Origin: Amblyomma americanum | Lineage: Eukaryota; Arthropoda; Arachnida; Ixodida; Ixodidae | Length of the DNA stretch: 64,000 nt | Reading direction: 5' to 3' | Assembly: GCF_052857255.1 (NCBI RefSeq) | Contig: NC_135502.1 | Location: 151,279,311-151,343,310 of the forward strand | Part shown: positions 63,539 to 64,000 of the stretch, in pieces | How the letters are laid out: every line of letters begins with the position of its first letter | How positions within the stretch are numbered: position 1 is the first letter of the stretch | Translations under genes and position numbers: made by a program | Notes under the pieces: generated by a model | Told to the model about the DNA's origin: nothing | What the model saw: the letters and a program-made list of their open reading frames with translations, nothing else | The model's database searches: none

Positions 63539-63842
63539 CGTGGTTACGCCAGTTGCAACTAGGAGTGCTAGCACTTCGGTTTTCAGTGCTGTTTCAGTGT
63601 TCGGTTCCGTTGCGCATAGATGCAGCTGATGAAGACGACGATACCCAAAATACAGCGCAAGAGACTGGTATTTTATGACGCAGAATGTTCGGCTGCGGCG
63701 GTGTGGCAGTACGCCCGTGCGCGTAGGCGCTCCGCCGGTATGCGTAGGATGTGTCCATCGAGGTGGGGCTTTAGATCCTTTACATCGTTCCTTGTCATGC
63801 AACGTGAGTGCACTGTGTTGTTATGGCCTGTGTACTGTACGA
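63539..63842. other. Stretch with competing short open frames, nothing recognised
   Basis: Plus frames at 63,620-63,847 and 63,675-63,947 and a minus frame at 63,455-63,802 overlap one another. None has a recognisable motif. I do not call a gene here. Confidence 0.3.
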
Positions 63843-63848
63843 AATAAA
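63843..63848 (+). terminator. Candidate polyadenylation signal AATAAA
   Basis: The canonical hexamer sits in gaaataaaaccgacc, with tgtg-containing sequence 10-15 bases downstream. If the plus-strand frames at 63.1-63.8 kb belong to a transcript, it could end here. A lone hexamer is weak evidence. Confidence 0.25.
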
Positions 63849-63985
63849 ACCGACCATTGTGAACGCGCGAGACATTTCCGCGACCACATAATTGGTGAAA
63901 GCTTCAAAAACCACGTGTTTTCGTCTTGTGTGGCAAGAAACGAATAGAAAGCAACAAACTGTTCATTTCTCCAGAGATTTTCTGG

Positions 63986-64000
63986 CGACGAAAAGCGTCG
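63986..64000. other. Dyad at the right window edge
   Basis: cgacgaaaagcgtcg has perfect 5-bp arms. It is preceded by ccagagattttctgg, another 5-bp dyad. The overlapping 12-mer tggcgacgaaaa (63,983-63,994) is shared with the hairpin at 60,050. The window ends here, so the structure may be incomplete. Confidence 0.35.

Noticed and set aside
59966..64000. rRNA, reverse transcriptase, transposase or viral gene in the flank
   Set aside because: I found no catalytic motif, conserved core or recognisable domain of these families in any frame.

Overview
The window is eukaryotic and almost entirely satellite DNA. From base 1 to about 59,965 it is one uninterrupted head-to-tail tandem array in a single orientation. 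I count about 201 monomers by following the recurring motif atgggagccgctgcg. Monomers come in two main lengths, about 305 bp and about 288 bp, which differ by a 17-bp indel just upstream of that motif. Sequence subfamilies lie on top of this. The array enters from the left already in mid-monomer, so its true left end is outside the window. No gene identifies the organism. The texture of the right flank (CpG-containing, T-tracts, metazoan-style AATAAA and splice-like signals) suggests an animal, perhaps an arthropod such as a tick, but that is an impression and not a demonstrated call.

The array has clear higher-order structure. (i) Bases 1-7,096 recur at 28,614-36,012, with one whole monomer more in the second copy. 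(ii) A 14-monomer, 4,144-bp block is tandemly duplicated (20,775-24,918 and 24,919-29,062). (iii) A 23-monomer block of about 6.86 kb is tandemly duplicated (about 30,205-37,067 and 37,068-43,930). (iv) A 17-monomer block of about 5.05 kb runs through 39,497-59,8xx in three full copies and one partial, rearranged copy. (v) Smaller 3-monomer and 1-monomer duplications lie at 8.8-10.6, 17.8-18.7 and 18.7-19.3 kb. Single-monomer losses, a 7-bp slip and in-frame and out-of-frame indels separate the copies. This is what repeated unequal exchange would leave.

Every monomer carries overlapping open frames on both strands. One plus-strand frame has a signal-peptide-like hydrophobic start, and ORFs reach 258 codons where 306-bp and 288/289-bp monomers abut. 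Stop codons, frame-shifting monomer lengths and amino-acid-changing differences between recent copies argue against these being genes. I therefore annotate none of them as CDS.

The array breaks at 59,965. A decayed continuation of the monomer is recognisable to about 60,003. The remaining 4 kb is single-copy within the window. It holds no convincing complete gene. It does hold several minus-strand open segments that look like remnants or exons, two with CxxC zinc-finger-like starts. It also has a CpG-rich stretch with a perfect NRF-1-type palindrome, hairpins, T-tracts and a polyadenylation signal near the right end. No rRNA, tRNA, CRISPR array, transposase gene or bacterial-type operon was found.
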